A stretch of 64,000 nt of DNA from Saccharopolyspora sp. SCSIO 74807 (GTDB taxonomy: Bacteria > Actinomycetota > Actinomycetes > Mycobacteriales > Pseudonocardiaceae): assembly GCF_037023755.1 (NCBI RefSeq), contig NZ_CP146100.1, positions 5,239,501 to 5,303,500 on the forward strand, read 5' to 3'. The position numbers and the translations under genes are program-made. This document shows, piece after piece, positions 35,315 through 43,871 of the stretch. Within the stretch, counting starts at the first letter, position 1. The number at the start of each line of letters is the position of its first letter. The notes beneath the pieces are model-generated. The model was not told the DNA's origin and made no database searches. It saw only the letters and a list, made by a program, of their open reading frames with translations.

Positions 35315-36355
35315 TCACGCCGCTCGATGCCCGAGGCCCTTGCGCATCCCCTCGATGATCGTCCGGGTCGAGTCCTCGGCCGCCTCCGGGCTCAACCCCC
35401 ACGGCGGCACGACGAGGTTGACGTGGTCGTAGTGCGCGGCGTGCCGGGCCACCCGTTCGGAGAGCTGGTCCGGCGTGCACGCAACGCCGATCTCGTCGAT
35501 GGCCTCGTCGGGCACGGCCGCCACCAGCGCATCGACGTCACCGCGGCGCGCAGCCTCGCGGATCGCCAGTTGCTCCTCGGCCCACCCGTGCATCTCGAAG
35601 AGCCGGTCGTAGACGCGGGACGGCGCGTACTGCCCGATCGCATACGCCAGCTGTCGGCGGGCGGCCTGCTCGTCCTCGTCCACCGAGCACATCAGGATGC
35701 CCTTCAAGGTGATCTCGCTCGACGAGCGCGCTGCGCGCGCGGTCCCCTTCTCCAGCGCCGGGCGGACGAGCTCGTCGATGTACCTGCCGGTGAACATCGG
35801 GTGCCCGACCAGCCCATCGGCGACCTTGCCGGCCGCCTGGACCATGCGCGGGTTGACTCCGGCGATCCAGATCGGCAACCGGTCCCGGTATGGCGGCGGT
35901 ACGTCGCTGGTCGGGCTCACGTGCACCGTGTAGAAGCGTCCGTCGTGGTCGACCGGTCCCTCGTGCAGCTTCCAGAGCTTGCGCAGCACCTCGACGAGCT
36001 CTTCCATCCGCACCGCCGGGCTTTCGCCGCTCACGCCGTGCCAGTGCTCCATCATCTTCGGGGTCCCGTTGCCCAGGCCCAGGATGATCCGCCCGCCGGA
36101 AAGCTCCTCCAGATCGCGCGCTTCGGCAGTCCACATCAGCGGTGACCGGCCGACGCCATAGGCGATGTTGGAACCGATCCGGACGTTCTCGGTCGCCGAT
36201 GCCAGGGTCGCCATCGGCACGGTCGCCGAGCGGTTGTAGAGCTCTCCAGTCCACACGGTATCGAATCCGGCCCGTTCTGCCTCCACGGCGAGTTCGGCCG
36301 CCCGCCGGAAACGTTCCGGGCCGTAACCGGCGCTGAAAATGGTCGCTCCGTACAT
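35315..36355 (-). CDS. LLM-class F420-dependent oxidoreductase (paralogue)
   Basis: A 346-residue luciferase-like protein, a clear paralogue of the protein at 22440-23456. The two share GxGTxKMMxxWHGV, LHEGPVxHDGRFY and LPIxxAGVNxRMV. It has GSNIAYGVGRSPL and the same barrel ends. Each copy lies in a unit with crotonases, so the two were probably duplicated with their operon, then diverged. Substrate unknown. Confidence 0.84.
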   Translation of the reverse strand: MYGATIFSAGYGPERFRRAAELAVEAERAGFDTVWTGELYNRSATVPMATLASATENVRIGSNIAYGVGRSPLMWTAEARDLEELSGGRIILGLGNGTPKMMEHWHGVSGESPAVRMEELVEVLRKLWKLHEGPVDHDGRFYTVHVSPTSDVPPPYRDRLPIWIAGVNPRMVQAAGKVADGLVGHPMFTGRYIDELVRPALEKGTARAARSSSEITLKGILMCSVDEDEQAARRQLAYAIGQYAPSRVYDRLFEMHGWAEEQLAIREAARRGDVDALVAAVPDEAIDEIGVACTPDQLSERVARHAAHYDHVNLVVPPWGLSPEAAEDSTRTIIEGMRKGLGHRAA

Positions 36356-36491
36356 GGTGGATACCTCTTCCCGTTCGGCGTCTACCGCATGTATTCGCGA
36401 GCGGATCTCGCCGCGCACACCCGCGTTGCGGGGTGCGGATCGTGCGCGGCGAGTCCGTTCGGTGCGGTCGGCCGCACCGATCTGCTGGCGG

Positions 36492-37277
36492 TCAGGCAAA
36501 CTCTGGCGGACGCTTCTCGAGGAAGGCCGTGATGCCTTCCTTGGCCTCGCCGTGCTCGAACAACCCCTGGATCTGGGACACCTCGTAGGCCATCCCCTCG
36601 CGCAACGGCACGTCGAAGGACGCATCGACGGTGCGGACCACCGCCTGCTGCGCCGGCAGCGACGGGCCGCGCAGCTGCTCGGCCAACGCCAATGCGTCCC
36701 GCTCCGCCTCGCCTGCCGCGGCGAGTCGGTCGATCAGCCCGATCGCGTGCGCCTCGTCGGCGGGCACCTGGCGGGCAGTGAGCATGATGTCGAGGGCGCG
36801 GCCGCGACCGACCAGGCGCGGCAACCGCTGAGTCCCGCCGGCGCCCGGGATGAGCCCGAGCTTGACCTCCGGGAGCCCGAATCGCGCAGCTGCACCGCCC
36901 ACCCGCATGGTGCACGCCATCGCGAGCTCCAAACCGCCGCCCAGGGCCACGCCGTCCACTGCGGCGATGCTGATCCGCTCGGGCACGGCGAGTCGGTCCA
37001 GCGCCTCACGCAACGCATCCCCATACGCGGTGAACGACTCCGCGTCCACTGAAGACATATGCTTGATGTCCGCGCCGGCGGCGAAGAACCCTTGCACCGC
37101 CGAGGAAACGACGACGACCTGCACTGCCTCGTCGGCGTCCGCCTCGTCCAGCGCGCCGTTGATGCCGTCGATGATCGCGGGCCCGAGCGCGTTCGCCGGA
37201 GACCGGTTCAGGGTGATGTGCAGGACGGCGTCGCCCTCCTTGCGCCACACCACGGCGGATCCGCTGGTTTCAGCCAT
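36492..37277 (-). CDS. Enoyl-CoA hydratase with both catalytic Glu
   Basis: A 261-residue crotonase with both catalytic Glu: LGGGLELAMACTMRV and GLPEVKLGLIPGAGG. The [10 protein letters not shown] oxyanion loop is normal. It should be an active hydratase, a BadK-like candidate given the adjacent MenB- and BadH-like genes. The ATG has AAGAGG upstream. Thirty-four bases separate it from the MenB-like gene on the same strand. Confidence 0.85.
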   Translation of the reverse strand: MAETSGSAVVWRKEGDAVLHITLNRSPANALGPAIIDGINGALDEADADEAVQVVVVSSAVQGFFAAGADIKHMSSVDAESFTAYGDALREALDRLAVPERISIAAVDGVALGGGLELAMACTMRVGGAAARFGLPEVKLGLIPGAGGTQRLPRLVGRGRALDIMLTARQVPADEAHAIGLIDRLAAAGEAERDALALAEQLRGPSLPAQQAVVRTVDASFDVPLREGMAYEVSQIQGLFEHGEAKEGITAFLEKRPPEFA

Positions 37278-37311
37278 CGCACCAAACCTCTTTCCTGAGT
37301 TGCCTACAGAG

Positions 37312-38151
37312 TCAGGCCCGCCGTGGGAACCGCCCGAATTCCGGAGGGCGCTTCTCCTTGAACGCCTCTCGTCCTTCCCGGGCCTCGTCCGTGGCGTAGA
37401 ACAGCAGGTTTGCGTCGTGGGCGAGCTGCTGGACACCGGACAACCCGTCTTCGGCGGCGTGGAAGCTAGCCTTCATCAGGCGCAGCGCGAACGGCGAGAG
37501 CTCCAACATCCCGCGGCACCACGCGATGGTCTCGCGTTCCAGGTCCTCCAGCGGCACCACCGTGTTGACCAGCCCCATCTCGCGAGCGGTCGCCGCGTCG
37601 TACTGGCGGCACAGGAACCAGATTTCCTTGGCCTGCTTGAATCCGACCAGCTGGGCAAGCAGGCCGGCACCGAAACCACCGTCGAACGACCCGACCTTCG
37701 GTCCCGTCTGGCCGAAGCGCGCGTTGTCGGCGGCGATGGTCAGATCGCAGATCAGGTGCAGCACGTTGCCGCCGCCGATCGCGTAGCCGGCCACCATCGC
37801 CACGACGGGTTTCGGCAGCCGGCGGACCTGGACCTGCAGGTCGGTCACGTGGAACCGGCCGACCGCCCGATCTTCCCCCGGTTCGGAGAGGTATCCGGTG
37901 TCGCCGCGGACCCGCTGATCCCCTCCGGAGCAGAACGCCTCGGTGCCCTCGCCGGTCAGGATGATGACGCCGACGTCGGGATCTTCCCTGGCGTGCATCA
38001 GCGCGTCGGAGATCTCGACGAGCGTTTGCGGGCGAAAGGCGTTGTGCACCTCCGGGCGGCGAATGGTGATCTTCGCGATTCCGTCCCCGCTGTGCTCGTA
38101 GCCGATGTCGTCGTAATGCTGCACCGGCTGCCACAACGCGCCGTCCTGCAC
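37312..38151 (-). CDS. MenB/BadI-like crotonase (DHNA-CoA synthase family)
   Basis: A 279-residue member of the MenB branch, with [58 protein letters not shown] and [14 protein letters not shown]. The Gly in QTGPK is typical of bicarbonate-dependent MenB. It ends [11 protein letters not shown], as in MenB. No other menaquinone genes are nearby, so either the menaquinone enzyme is encoded here or this is a recruited ring-cleaving relative of BadI. The GTG start has AAGGA seven bases upstream; a TTG two codons earlier is possible but poorly spaced. Confidence 0.78.
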   Translation of the reverse strand: MQDGALWQPVQHYDDIGYEHSGDGIAKITIRRPEVHNAFRPQTLVEISDALMHAREDPDVGVIILTGEGTEAFCSGGDQRVRGDTGYLSEPGEDRAVGRFHVTDLQVQVRRLPKPVVAMVAGYAIGGGNVLHLICDLTIAADNARFGQTGPKVGSFDGGFGAGLLAQLVGFKQAKEIWFLCRQYDAATAREMGLVNTVVPLEDLERETIAWCRGMLELSPFALRLMKASFHAAEDGLSGVQQLAHDANLLFYATDEAREGREAFKEKRPPEFGRFPRRA

Positions 38152-38199
38152 CGCCAAATCCTTGTCCCTCCGCTCCGATTCAGTACGCCCGGGTGACCG

Positions 38200-38958
38200 T
38201 CACGCCATCGTCAGGCCGCCGCTGACCGACAACGTCTGCCCGGTGACGTACCCGGCCGCGTCCGAAGCGAAGAAGGCCACCGCCGCGGCGATGTCATCGG
38301 GTTCTGCGAGCCGGCGCATCGGCACCGCCTTGGTCATCCCACCGATGACCTTCTCGGCGTCCTGCCCGGAGCTGTCCGCGAACTTGCGAAGCGCGGGAGT
38401 GTCGGTCGGACCCGGGCACACGGTGTTGGCGGTGATTCCCTTGGTCGCCACCTCGCGCGCGAGGGTCTTGGTGAACGAGATGATCCCGCCCTTCGCCCCG
38501 GAGTACACCGACTCCAGCGAGGACCCCACCCGGCCCGCGTCCGAACCGACGTTGACCACCCGGCCCCACCCGCGGTCGATCATCCCGGGCACCGCCGTTT
38601 TGACCACCCGCAACGCGCCCTTGAAGTTGACCTCCAGGATGCGGTCCCAGAACTCCTCGGTGGTGTCGACGAACTTCATGAAGTCGTCGAAGCCCGCGTT
38701 GTTCACCACGATCTCGACCGGCCCGAGCTCGTCGGCCGCGGTCTTGAGCGCGGACTCGACCGATCCCGTGTCGGTCACGTCGACCTCGACCGGAACCGCC
38801 TTGCCGTCACCGCTGGTGATGGCCCCGGCAGTCTCCTTCGCGCGCTGCAAGTTGAGGTCGGCCACGGCGACGCGGAAACCCTGGGCACCGAGGGTCTTGG
38901 AGATCCCCTCACCGATCCCTTGCGCACCACCGGTCACGAAGGCGACTCGATTGCTCAT
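38200..38958 (-). CDS. badH: BadH-like 2-hydroxycyclohexanecarboxyl-CoA dehydrogenase
   Basis: A 252-residue SDR with TGGAQGIGEG, VNNAGF, the catalytic YSGAK, and a C-terminal SVSGGLTMA. The order of motifs and stretches such as SDAGRVGSS, KTLAREVATKGITAN and CPGPTDTPAL are like BadH of Rhodopseudomonas, which oxidises 2-hydroxycyclohexanecarboxyl-CoA to the 2-keto ester used by BadI. General 3-hydroxyacyl-CoA dehydrogenase is the alternative. The ATG has GGGAG six bases upstream. It heads a long operon; FadR-type site F lies 83 bases upstream. Confidence 0.72.
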   Translation of the reverse strand: MSNRVAFVTGGAQGIGEGISKTLGAQGFRVAVADLNLQRAKETAGAITSGDGKAVPVEVDVTDTGSVESALKTAADELGPVEIVVNNAGFDDFMKFVDTTEEFWDRILEVNFKGALRVVKTAVPGMIDRGWGRVVNVGSDAGRVGSSLESVYSGAKGGIISFTKTLAREVATKGITANTVCPGPTDTPALRKFADSSGQDAEKVIGGMTKAVPMRRLAEPDDIAAAVAFFASDAAGYVTGQTLSVSGGLTMA

Positions 38959-39040
38959 TGACTTCTCCCGTCCTGATCTGGTGCACGCGTGCGGGCTCCC
39001 CACCGGCCCTCACCCCGATCTATCTCGCATACGATAATAA

Positions 39041-39051
39041 AGGACAGACCA
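39041..39051. promoter_or_regulatory. FadR-type operator (site F)
   Basis: AGGACAGACCA, identical to site D. On the minus strand TGGTCTGTCCT is followed by TTATTAT, an AT-rich -10 candidate, for the BadH-like operon. Confidence 0.65.
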
Positions 39052-39280
39052 AAACGGAAGTTCTCAGCTGCCCCTTGACACGAAGCACGGCAACCGCGGC
39101 TTGCAGCTGCCCTCCCGGGAGAACGCTCGCCAGCACGCCGGGGTCCGACCACCCTCCGGGCAAGCCCATGAACTGGCACAACGACGTTCCGAGGAATGCG
39201 GAACACTCCCGTGAACACCCAACAAGGGCCAGCAACATTGGAGACGATCCGTACGGGACCCCTCACAGGAAGATGCGCTC

Positions 39281-39296
39281 GATAACGCTCGTTCAC
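39281..39296. promoter_or_regulatory. TetR-type operator (copy 3)
   Basis: GATAACGCTCGTTCAC differs from copy 2 only in the two central bases (TA to CT). It lies about 320 bases upstream of the BadH-like start and about 390 bases upstream of the plus-strand SDR, so the gene it controls is unclear. Confidence 0.45.
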
Positions 39297-39606
39297 GGGT
39301 TCCAAACCTGCCCGTCAGCTGCCGACGCGAGGAAGGTGATCGACTGCGAACGTTCCACCACACGATCTCAACCACGACGCCGATCGATTCGCGCAGGGCA
39401 AGGGCTTCCATCGACAACACTTGCCGGCGAACTCGCGGGGTGCAGGAGCGTCCAAACGTGCGCAGCGTCGTAGCCCCGGCGCGCTGCCACCACGGCGCCG
39501 CCGATGCAGCGGCGGGGCCGACGTCGGGCGCGGGCGCCTACCTGGGCTAGTGATCAACGCCGTATGCCGCCTTGCCTCTGGCTCCCGGCTGCGTTGAACA
39601 TTATTA

Positions 39607-39617
39607 TGGTCAGTCCA
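39607..39617. promoter_or_regulatory. FadR-type operator (site G)
   Basis: TGGTCAGTCCA matches 9 of 10 positions of TGGTCNGACCA. It follows TATTAT (39602-39607), so the operator would overlap the transcription start of the SDR gene beginning at 39684. Confidence 0.65.
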
Positions 39618-39683
39618 ATGTCTAAGACATGTTCGCGAGCGGTCGAGCGACTTCCGCGAACCGACCCTGACGGCGGCATTCCC

Positions 39684-40394
39684 ATGGCATATAGAGCTCT
39701 CGTGACCGGAGCGGCCCGCCGAGGAGGCATCGGACGCGCGATCGTCGCCCGTCTCGAAGCCGACGGCATGGAGGTGGTCACCCTCGACAGGGAACCCGGC
39801 TGCACCTGGCAGCTCGACACCGCCCGGGCCGACCTCCCGGACTTCGGCCCGATCGACGTGTACGTCGGAAACGCCGCCCGCACCACGGGGTTCGGCGCCG
39901 CGCACACCTTCGACCACGAGTCCTGGCAGCGCGATCTCGACGTCAATCTCACCGGCACGTTCCGCGTGCTCCAGGCGTGTCTGGCAGGTATGCGAGAGCG
40001 CGGTTCCGGCCGCATCGTGCTCATCTCCAGCACTGCGGGCACGCAAGGCATGCCGGCGCAAGTCTCCTACGCGACGACCAAGGCAGGGCTGATCGGGATG
40101 GTCAAGACCGTGGCCGCGGAGAACGTTCGGAACGGCATCACAGCCAATGCTGTCCTGCCCGGGATGACGTCCAGCAGCGGTGTTTTGTCGATGCCATCGG
40201 AAGTCCAGGACGCCTGGCTCGGACGCCTCCCCAACGGGTTCGTCGATCCGGCTGACATCGCCGACGGCGTCGCGTTCTTCGCCTCGCCGAGCGCGGGCAT
40301 GGTGACCGGGCAGCTGCTGACGATCGACGGCGGGGATGAGCTCAACACGTGGTCGGTCACGTCGAGCGTCACGAAGGAACCCCGGCGTGGATAG
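39684..40394 (+). CDS. SDR-family oxidoreductase
   Basis: A 236-residue SDR with VTGAARRGGIGRA (the TGxxxGxG variant), VGNAAR, YATTK catalytic segment, and a TGQLLTIDGG end. Its N-terminus is compact and the cofactor-specific loop is shortened, so the family member is unusual. The ATG at 39684 was preferred over ATG 39618, which lies directly behind operator G. Followed by a 190-base gap and the amidase gene. Confidence 0.8.
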   Translation: MAYRALVTGAARRGGIGRAIVARLEADGMEVVTLDREPGCTWQLDTARADLPDFGPIDVYVGNAARTTGFGAAHTFDHESWQRDLDVNLTGTFRVLQACLAGMRERGSGRIVLISSTAGTQGMPAQVSYATTKAGLIGMVKTVAAENVRNGITANAVLPGMTSSSGVLSMPSEVQDAWLGRLPNGFVDPADIADGVAFFASPSAGMVTGQLLTIDGGDELNTWSVTSSVTKEPRRG

Positions 40395-40584
40395 CCCGCG
40401 CTCCGGCCGGAAACGCTGGAGAGCTCCACAGGTTCCAACGAGCTCGCGCTTCTGCGTAGGACGCGCGTCCGAGAAACGTGCGGGACCGACGGCATTGCGA
40501 CAACTCCAACGTCCACTGCGCCCTGACAGCACCGACGAAGCACGTTAGCCAGAGTTCCTGCGACCGGCACGGAGTGAGTCCACC

Positions 40585-42006
40585 ATGTCACCCAACACCC
40601 TCCGTTCCGCGGCCGAGCAGGTAGCGACGCAACGGACCAGCAGCCAGCAACTTGTCGAACAGGCGTGGGCCGCAGCGGAGACGTGGGACCCGTTGATCGG
40701 CGTGTACAACAGCCGGTTCCGGGAGTCCTCTTACATTGCTGCCGAACGCGCCGATCAACTCGCCGCGCAGGGCGGCCCACTCGGAGCCCTGCACGGCGTG
40801 CCGATCGCCGTGAAGGATCTGCTGGCCACCCGCGACGGCGCGACGACCGCGCAAAGCCTCGTCCTCGACACGAGGTGGGGCGACGGAGCGGAAGGCAGCG
40901 CCGTCGCACGACTCCGGAAGGCGGGCGCCATCGTCCTCGGCAAGACGACCACGATGGAGTTCGGGGTCGGCACGCCGGACGCGACCAAACCGTTCCCGAT
41001 GCCCCGTAACCCGTGGGACCGCGGCAGGTACGCGGGCGGTTCGAGCTCCGGCAACGCGAGCGGGATCGCGGCCGGGCTGTTCCTCGGCGCGGTCGGCACC
41101 GACACCGCGGCCAGTATCCGGTGGCCTGCCACTTTCTGCGGCGTCTCCGGGCTCAAGCCGACTTTCGGCTGGGTTCCGAAATCGCGCCTGGTGCCGCTGG
41201 CGTTCTCGCTCGACCACATCGGACCGATGGCGCGAACCGCCGATGACTGCGCCCTGATGCTCGAAGTGATGTCCGGGCACGACGCGTCGGATCCGGATTC
41301 CGCGCCACGACCCCGTTTTTCCGCTCGAACGGCCGACGAGCGCACCGATCTGCAAGGTTTGCGGATCGGTGTCGCCGCGATGGCCGACGTCGCCGCCGAG
41401 CACCGCGACCCGGACGTGACCGCCTGCTTCGACACCGCTGTCGAAGTGCTCCGACGGTTGGGAGCCGAAACCCGACGCGTAGCGCTGCCGCACTACGAAG
41501 AAGCCTGCACCGCCACGATCATCACCTTGATAAGCGAGGGCGGCGCTTATCACGCGCAGAACCTACGCCACCGCTGGGAGGAATTCAGCGAGGGCGCACG
41601 CGGCGTCTTCGGACTGGCCCCGTTCATCACCGGTGTCGATTATGTGCAGGCACAACGCGTTCGACGCCGCACCCAGCTCGCGCTGCGCGAGCTGTTCGCC
41701 TCGGTGGACGTCGTCGTCATGCCGACCGCGGGCATCGCAGCCGTTTCGCTCGACGATGCCGGCGAAGTGGCCCTCGGACCCAAGTGGCCCGCCATGTACA
41801 CGCCGTACTGGAACGCGGTGGGCAACCCGGCGGCCTCCGTTCCAATGGGATTCAACGCCGAGGGTCTGCCGCTCGGCCTTCAGCTCGCCGCCGCCCCGTT
41901 CAACGACGCCGAAGTGCTCCGCGTCGCCGACGCCTATCAAGCCACTACCGACTGGCACCTGCGCACTCCGCCCCAAGCGACCCACGACGACACGGAGCAC
42001 CCATGA
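40585..42006 (+). CDS. Amidase signature-family hydrolase
   Basis: A 473-residue amidase. It has the catalytic Lys77 in AVKDLL, the GGSSSGNASG segment (151-160) and Ser177 in GTDTAASIRW, the nucleophile position. The usual GTDTGGSIR reads Ala-Ala in place of Gly-Gly next to Ser177, so the oxyanion region may be altered. The final quarter shows the typical MYTPYWNAVGNPAASVP end. Substrate unknown; it is transcribed with the small gene that overlaps its stop by four bases (ATGA). Confidence 0.83.
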   Translation: MSPNTLRSAAEQVATQRTSSQQLVEQAWAAAETWDPLIGVYNSRFRESSYIAAERADQLAAQGGPLGALHGVPIAVKDLLATRDGATTAQSLVLDTRWGDGAEGSAVARLRKAGAIVLGKTTTMEFGVGTPDATKPFPMPRNPWDRGRYAGGSSSGNASGIAAGLFLGAVGTDTAASIRWPATFCGVSGLKPTFGWVPKSRLVPLAFSLDHIGPMARTADDCALMLEVMSGHDASDPDSAPRPRFSARTADERTDLQGLRIGVAAMADVAAEHRDPDVTACFDTAVEVLRRLGAETRRVALPHYEEACTATIITLISEGGAYHAQNLRHRWEEFSEGARGVFGLAPFITGVDYVQAQRVRRRTQLALRELFASVDVVVMPTAGIAAVSLDDAGEVALGPKWPAMYTPYWNAVGNPAASVPMGFNAEGLPLGLQLAAAPFNDAEVLRVADAYQATTDWHLRTPPQATHDDTEHP

Positions 42007-42200
42007 TCGACCCGGAGCTGATTCGCGGCATCGTCACGATGCACCACTACCCTGCTAGCGCGGAGCACCTGACTCGGCTGGCCGCGATGTACCCATCGAT
42101 CCGCGCCGACGCGGACGCGCTTGGCGAATGCATGGGAGACAGCGACTTCCCACCATCGGTGCGGTTCAGCGCCAACCCCGGCCAACCACCGCAGACCTGA
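42003..42200 (+). CDS. Small amidase-coupled protein
   Basis: A 65-residue protein whose ATG overlaps the amidase stop (ATGA), so translation is coupled. It is helical and resembles the small GatC/AtzG-like partner that accompanies some amidases, but the similarity is general. It ends in a long hairpin region. It is not recognisable as any other family. Confidence 0.45.
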   Translation: MIDPELIRGIVTMHHYPASAEHLTRLAAMYPSIRADADALGECMGDSDFPPSVRFSANPGQPPQT

Positions 42201-42204
42201 CGAC

Positions 42205-42257
42205 CGCCCACGGCGCACGGAGCGCGTCCGTCATCGGCGAACCGTGCCCCGTGGGCG
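42205..42257. terminator. Extended hairpin between converging genes
   Basis: CGCCCACGG / CCGTGGGCG (42205-42213 and 42249-42257), with an inner CACGG / CCGTG pair (42216-42220 and 42242-42246). It is the only element between the converging small gene and membrane protein. Confidence 0.6.
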
Positions 42258-42287
42258 CAGACCTGCCGGTCGGCAGTGAGGGCATGC

Positions 42288-43022
42288 TCACCCAACTGGC
42301 GCGCGGTCCGCAGCCGAAACCCCCGCAGCTTCGCGCTCGAGCTCCTTGAACATGTACCAAGTCGTCAGCGTCAGATACGCACCCCAGACGAAGACCGGAA
42401 GGTAGAACGCGAGCAGCCCGTGGTAGGCGAACGGCCCGCTCTTAAAGAAGGCCGGTCCAGCTGCGAAGAACAATGACGCCGCTCCGGCAAAGGTGAGCCC
42501 CGTCAGCCAACGCGGGATCATGGGATTCGGCCGGTGATCCTGGAGTTCGACCAAGCCGGAAGCGACCATCTCAACCGCGAGGTAGATCCAGCCGAGCAAG
42601 AAGGCCATCCAAGCCCAGTCGTACCAGCTCTGGATGACATCAGCTCCAGTCTCCGGCCGGTAGGCGGCAACGATCCACGCGCAGCAGTTGAAAAAGACGA
42701 TCAACGAGATGAACACCCCGGAGACGGCGGTCGTGTAAGAGAAAAGCGGTCGGCGCCCTTCGACCTTCGCCAGCATGATGCCGAACTGGATTGATCCCGG
42801 TGTCAGAAAACCGGCGCCGATGTAGAACAACGTGCAACCGATGAGCGTTCCCCACCGATGCGTTTCGCTGAACCACACCTTGGTGCCACCGAGCCCGAGG
42901 TCCCCCGGCGCCGGCGCGTAGAAGTGAGCCACGCCCAACCAACCGACGATCGTGAGCGCAACGAAGATCCAGTTACACCAGAGTCCGATCTTCTGCGAGC
43001 TGATCCTACCTGTGTCCTGCAT
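42288..43022 (-). CDS. Uncharacterised multi-pass membrane protein
   Basis: A 244-residue protein with about six hydrophobic segments (about 15-30, 60-78, 95-112, 130-150, 175-193, 210-230) and no signal peptide. It is not recognisable as a known transporter. It is divergent from a COX3-like gene 267 bases away, and the region between them is AT-rich. Membership of an electron-transport accessory group is a guess from that arrangement. The ATG has GGTAGGTG upstream. Confidence 0.6.
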   Translation of the reverse strand: MQDTGRISSQKIGLWCNWIFVALTIVGWLGVAHFYAPAPGDLGLGGTKVWFSETHRWGTLIGCTLFYIGAGFLTPGSIQFGIMLAKVEGRRPLFSYTTAVSGVFISLIVFFNCCAWIVAAYRPETGADVIQSWYDWAWMAFLLGWIYLAVEMVASGLVELQDHRPNPMIPRWLTGLTFAGAASLFFAAGPAFFKSGPFAYHGLLAFYLPVFVWGAYLTLTTWYMFKELEREAAGVSAADRAPVG

Positions 43023-43289
43023 GGATACACCTACCAAGAAGACGCCGACGGAAAACGAATTTCGAAACAAGACGTTGTGGAAGATCATTTAAGCAACCCA
43101 GAAGACGAACCGCACCACTCCCACGAGGAAGAAAGGTCGGCCTTTCGGGAGATGTCACCGGGCAGATCCGAAAATATCGTGATCACGAGATTGCCGCGGT
43201 CAGCCCGGGCGGTTCTACTGACAGAAGCATCGGGCCACCCCAAGCCTCGCACCGGAGCAGCATCAGCCTAAAGCGGAGGACCGTGCACG

Positions 43290-43868
43290 ATGACAGTGAC
43301 CGAGCCGCACAAGAGGGGACGTCTTCCCGGGGTGGACGGCGTCTGGGTGTTCATCGGAGCCGACGCCGTCATCTTCGCGCTCCTGTTCTTCAGCTTTATG
43401 AAGGATCGCTATGCCGAACCGGCCCTGTTCGAATCCGCACGGCGAACGTTGAACTTCAGCCTGGCCGGTGCGGACACACTCCTCTTAATCACAAGCTCGT
43501 GGCTGGTGGCGCTCGCCGTCCGAGCCGCCAAACTAGGGGTTTCGGCTGGCACACCCCGCCTGCTATTCGGAGGAGCACTCACCGGACTGCTGTTCGCCAT
43601 CTCGAAGTCCGTCGAGTACGGGGAGAAGTTCTCGGCCGGCATCACCCCTGCCACGAACGGATTCTTCATGTGGTACTTCGCGCTGACCGGTATCCACCTA
43701 CTCCATGTGCTAGTCGGCACCGCTTTGCTCGGGTATGTGTGGACAAGGACGCGACGGGCGGTTTTTCTCCCCCGCGATAGCACGGTTCTGGAATGCGTGG
43801 CGTCCTTCTGGCACTTGGTGGACCTGCTCTGGATCGTCCTGTTCCCGCTCCTGTACTTGCAGAGGTAA
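43290..43868 (+). CDS. Cytochrome c oxidase subunit III-like protein (NorE type)
   Basis: A 192-residue COX3-superfamily membrane protein with about five hydrophobic segments and the motifs WVFIGADAVIFALLFFSF, TSSWLVALAV, GIHLLHVLVG and SFWHLVDLLWIVLFPLLY. It is shorter than true COX3 and resembles NorE, an accessory of nitric oxide reductases or oxidases. No COX1, COX2 or NorB gene is present in the window. The ATG has CGGAGGA nine bases upstream. The COX4-like gene follows after three bases. Confidence 0.82.
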   Translation: MTVTEPHKRGRLPGVDGVWVFIGADAVIFALLFFSFMKDRYAEPALFESARRTLNFSLAGADTLLLITSSWLVALAVRAAKLGVSAGTPRLLFGGALTGLLFAISKSVEYGEKFSAGITPATNGFFMWYFALTGIHLLHVLVGTALLGYVWTRTRRAVFLPRDSTVLECVASFWHLVDLLWIVLFPLLYLQR

Positions 43869-43871
43869 TCG

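Larger units (their letters stand above)
38959..39683. other. Large intergenic region with three regulatory elements
   Basis: About 725 bases between divergent SDR genes with no convincing gene. It holds FadR-type sites F and G near the two ends, and TetR-type copy 3 in the middle. Open frames here are short or read through without a ribosome site. Confidence 0.55.
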
